DNA of 64,000 nt, from NCBI RefSeq assembly GCF_023278565.1, contig NC_064673.1, positions 682,001 to 746,000 of the forward strand, given 5' to 3'. Origin of the DNA: Colletotrichum lupini (taxonomy: Eukaryota > Ascomycota > Sordariomycetes > Glomerellales > Glomerellaceae). The position numbers and the translations under genes are program-made. Every line of letters starts with the position of its first letter. Position 1 is the first letter of the stretch. This document shows positions 61,909 through 64,000 of the stretch, in pieces. The notes under the pieces are model-generated. The model did no database searches and was not told the origin of the DNA. It saw only the letters and a program-made list of their open reading frames with translations.

Positions 61909-63469
61909 TAGAAAGTGGATCCGAGCCGGGGTCTCGCGTGGGAACCTAACTACGAGATCCACCGTGGCGTGTGGGGCCGGGCTGCAGGAGCGGCGCGGCT
62001 CTCGGGACCGTCAAGGTTCTTCCTGCCATGTTTCCCCTCATCCCGAACTACCACCAGTCATCTCACCAATATCTCTTGATGCTGTGAAGGATCATCTCCA
62101 GCTTGTCCAAGCCATTGCCTCTTTTGGCATCGAGTCGTTGTTCCCAGCAGGGCGGGCAAACCTCAATAAGGTATATTCTAGGGCTGGCCCAACAGGCTGA
62201 ACGCTCACCCGAGATGATTTCAGCGGAACCTGGAAAACGGGAGACCCGCCCTCGGGTCGGGTGGCTTTTGCAATGACGGTCAAGTTGACAACTGAACGCC
62301 GAAAGCGTTATGGACATAATGGGTAACACCCGAAATATCTTATTGTGCAACTCAAGAGAAAACTCAAACCATTTCACTCAAGATTCCCTTGAAGGGGTTG
62401 CGTTGATTGTCTTCAGCAAGTATCGTTGTCAAAGACATAGTATCGAGTCGCATATTACAATGGCCTGTGGATTTTAATCTGACTTGATCCGGTGGCAAAA
62501 GGATTCGAGTCATTTCCGGAAAGACACATTCCCAGTCTGTTGCTATCCAGCAGCTTTAGGTAAGACCAGGTAAGTTGCTAATGGTGTCTATTCCTACTCT
62601 GTTTCCCTTGGCAAACACTGAGGTCATATTAGCGTGAGCAAGATAGAGGGTCTGCTGTCGTAATTCGGATACACGCCAACTATCCAACGCCCAACCTTTC
62701 CATACCATCGTAACATCCTTTCGGTTGACTAAGGCAGCATGAGTGGAACCCTTTGAATCGTCAGCAACGGAAACAGACGCTCCTAAAGTCCTTACTCAAT
62801 CCCTCCATGCTCATGTCCCATGCCGACCCCTCTTGAAACCTGCGCAGCACCACCTTTGCCGTTGACTGACCAGGATCTGCCAGCCATATCTGCGCTAACC
62901 CATAAGTAGTGACATCCCCCTCCACACACCTTCTTTGCCCTCTCTTTGCGTTATGTGTGCCATTTCCCTCTTCTCCGGGTCCCTGTCACTTCTACAATCC
63001 TGCAATCGCTGAGTGTTCGGCCCGTGCTGACCCTGTACTCCGTACCTGTGGGACGTTCATTCAACTCTCTCATATCCACCCAACACCCATCCAGCCTCCA
63101 GGCCTACTCCGGGTCTTCAGCCCGTATAGATATCAAGCGATTCCGGCGCGAGCGGCCTGCGGGGTGCCTGCTGAAGTTATCTCTACGTCTGCCAGCGCTC
63201 TACTTCACTCCAGCGCTCTCAACCCGAACCAGTCCTCACTACCATTCGCACCACATCGCTGCTCAATCGCCCTCGTCAACGAACGTCTCCATCGACCGCC
63301 TCAACAAATCGTATCCCATTCCGTCCAATCGTACCTGCGACGCCTCACCTATATCGACTTTGCTACTCTGAATAGCTTCATTCAACGCCAGGCTCCCCTG
63401 CTTTTGGTCGCTCAACCCTGTCTCTTCTCCCTTCGCATACAAGCTTCTGGCTTGCCAAATTAGCCCATT

Positions 63470-64000
63470 ATGGACCACAGTTCGATGGCCAGCTCAACAG
63501 ACTGCAAGATGTCGGTGTGTTACTGTCCGCGGCCTCCAAGTACATGTGCTCATCTAACATAACGACTAGATGTTGTGGAACTGGTATACCATTGACGCAT
63601 GTAAGTACAATGAGAGTATCTTCTCGAGGTACAGTGCAGCATTGTGCTGTAAGCCCACACATTCGGAAAATAAGCTAACGAGCCGATGCGATAGGTTTCC
63701 TCGCGTCTTCATGGCAGATCAAGAACGCCGGCATGTTCGCCGCTAGCTGCATCGGTGTCGGTCTGCTCACCGTCTTCCTCGAAGTGTTCCGACGACTCGG
63801 AAAAGAATACGACGCCCTCATCCAGCGCCAGTTCCATGCCCGCGCCGCCGAACTACAAGCTCGTATGCCCAAGGAGACGGACTGCTGCGAACCTCCCACT
63901 GTTGTCGCCCCTCAGACGCTTGTCTTCCGTGCATCGCCACTGCAGCAGCTCATCCGATCTGTAATTCACGCCGCGACTTTTGGATTGGCATACATCGTCA
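63470..64000 (+). CDS. Ctr-family high-affinity copper transporter (3' partial, two introns)
   Basis: Ctr proteins form trimers that import Cu+. Model: 63470-63514, 63570-63600, 63695 to beyond the window end. Introns 63515-63569 (GTGTGT...CTAG) and 63601-63694 (GTAAGT...GATAG with a GCTAACG branch site) both keep frame. The N terminus is Met-rich (MDHSSMASSTDCKMSM), then the family block LWNWYTIDACFLASSW, first membrane helix NAGMFAASCIGVGLLTVFLE, the FRRLGKEYD loop start, a cytosolic loop with TDCC, and RSVIHAATFGLAYIV, the beginning of helix 2. The MxxxM of helix 2 and the C terminus lie outside. The neighbouring reductase would supply Cu+, the form Ctr carries. The cell membrane or vacuole as the site cannot be told from this part. 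Confidence 0.9.

Larger units (their letters stand above)
60858..63469. promoter_or_regulatory. 2.6 kb shared intergenic region between reductase and copper importer
   Basis: No convincing gene. Open frames of 60-184 codons are low-complexity, overlap in several frames or lack family features. The part next to the importer (about 62900-63469) is C/T-rich and may be its 5' leader. The region probably holds both divergent promoters. Confidence 0.6.

Noticed and set aside
62909..63463. 184-codon plus-strand open frame upstream of the copper importer
   Set aside because: Ser/Pro-rich, overlapped by an equally long frame at 62946-63371, with no recognisable domain; more likely a C/T-rich leader.

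Overview
This window comes from a filamentous ascomycete (Pezizomycotina). Spliced genes with 50-95 nt introns occupy both ends (about 1-4.94 kb and 58.5-64 kb). Between them lies a 53.5 kb AT-rich block of dead, nested transposable elements that carries the signature of repeat-induced point mutation (RIP): CpA/TpG dinucleotides are almost absent, TpA is in excess, and recognisable element proteins have Gln codons turned to TAA/TAG and Cys/His codons turned to Tyr. No intact protein gene was found inside the block.

Left edge: TTI2 (+, 5' end unresolved), of the TTT co-chaperone complex that stabilises PIKK kinases, converges on FIG4 (-), a Sac-domain polyphosphoinositide phosphatase. Their coding sequences overlap tail to tail by 23 bp. 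FIG4's short promoter (a palindromic CRE-like site and a CCAAT box) lies directly against the AT-rich block.

Middle: the block is built from a few families, and target-site duplications (TSDs) let the insertion order be read. (A) A ~1.0 kb element with an A-rich 3' tail, TSDs usually of 11-14 bp, and 5'-truncated or short (~105-180 bp) copies with TSDs up to 16 bp. (C) A ~1.05-1.1 kb non-coding element with 11-17 bp TSDs. (gypsy-1) A 12.6 kb Ty3/gypsy composite with three 190-bp LTRs, inserted in a C copy, with an extra antisense reading frame between integrase and 3' LTR. (G) A second Ty3/gypsy family in two broken copies. (D) A Mutator-like DNA transposon in inverted copies. There are also two near-identical 514-bp solo LTRs and a 494-bp MITE with 8-bp TSDs (hAT-like) that escaped RIP.

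Right edge: a ferric/cupric-reductase-like membrane flavocytochrome (-) and a Ctr-family copper importer (+, truncated by the window end) are divergent around a 2.6 kb intergenic region. That region holds a 17-bp direct repeat and four TGAGCAAG sites resembling yeast copper-response elements. Together they look like a reductive metal-uptake pair.
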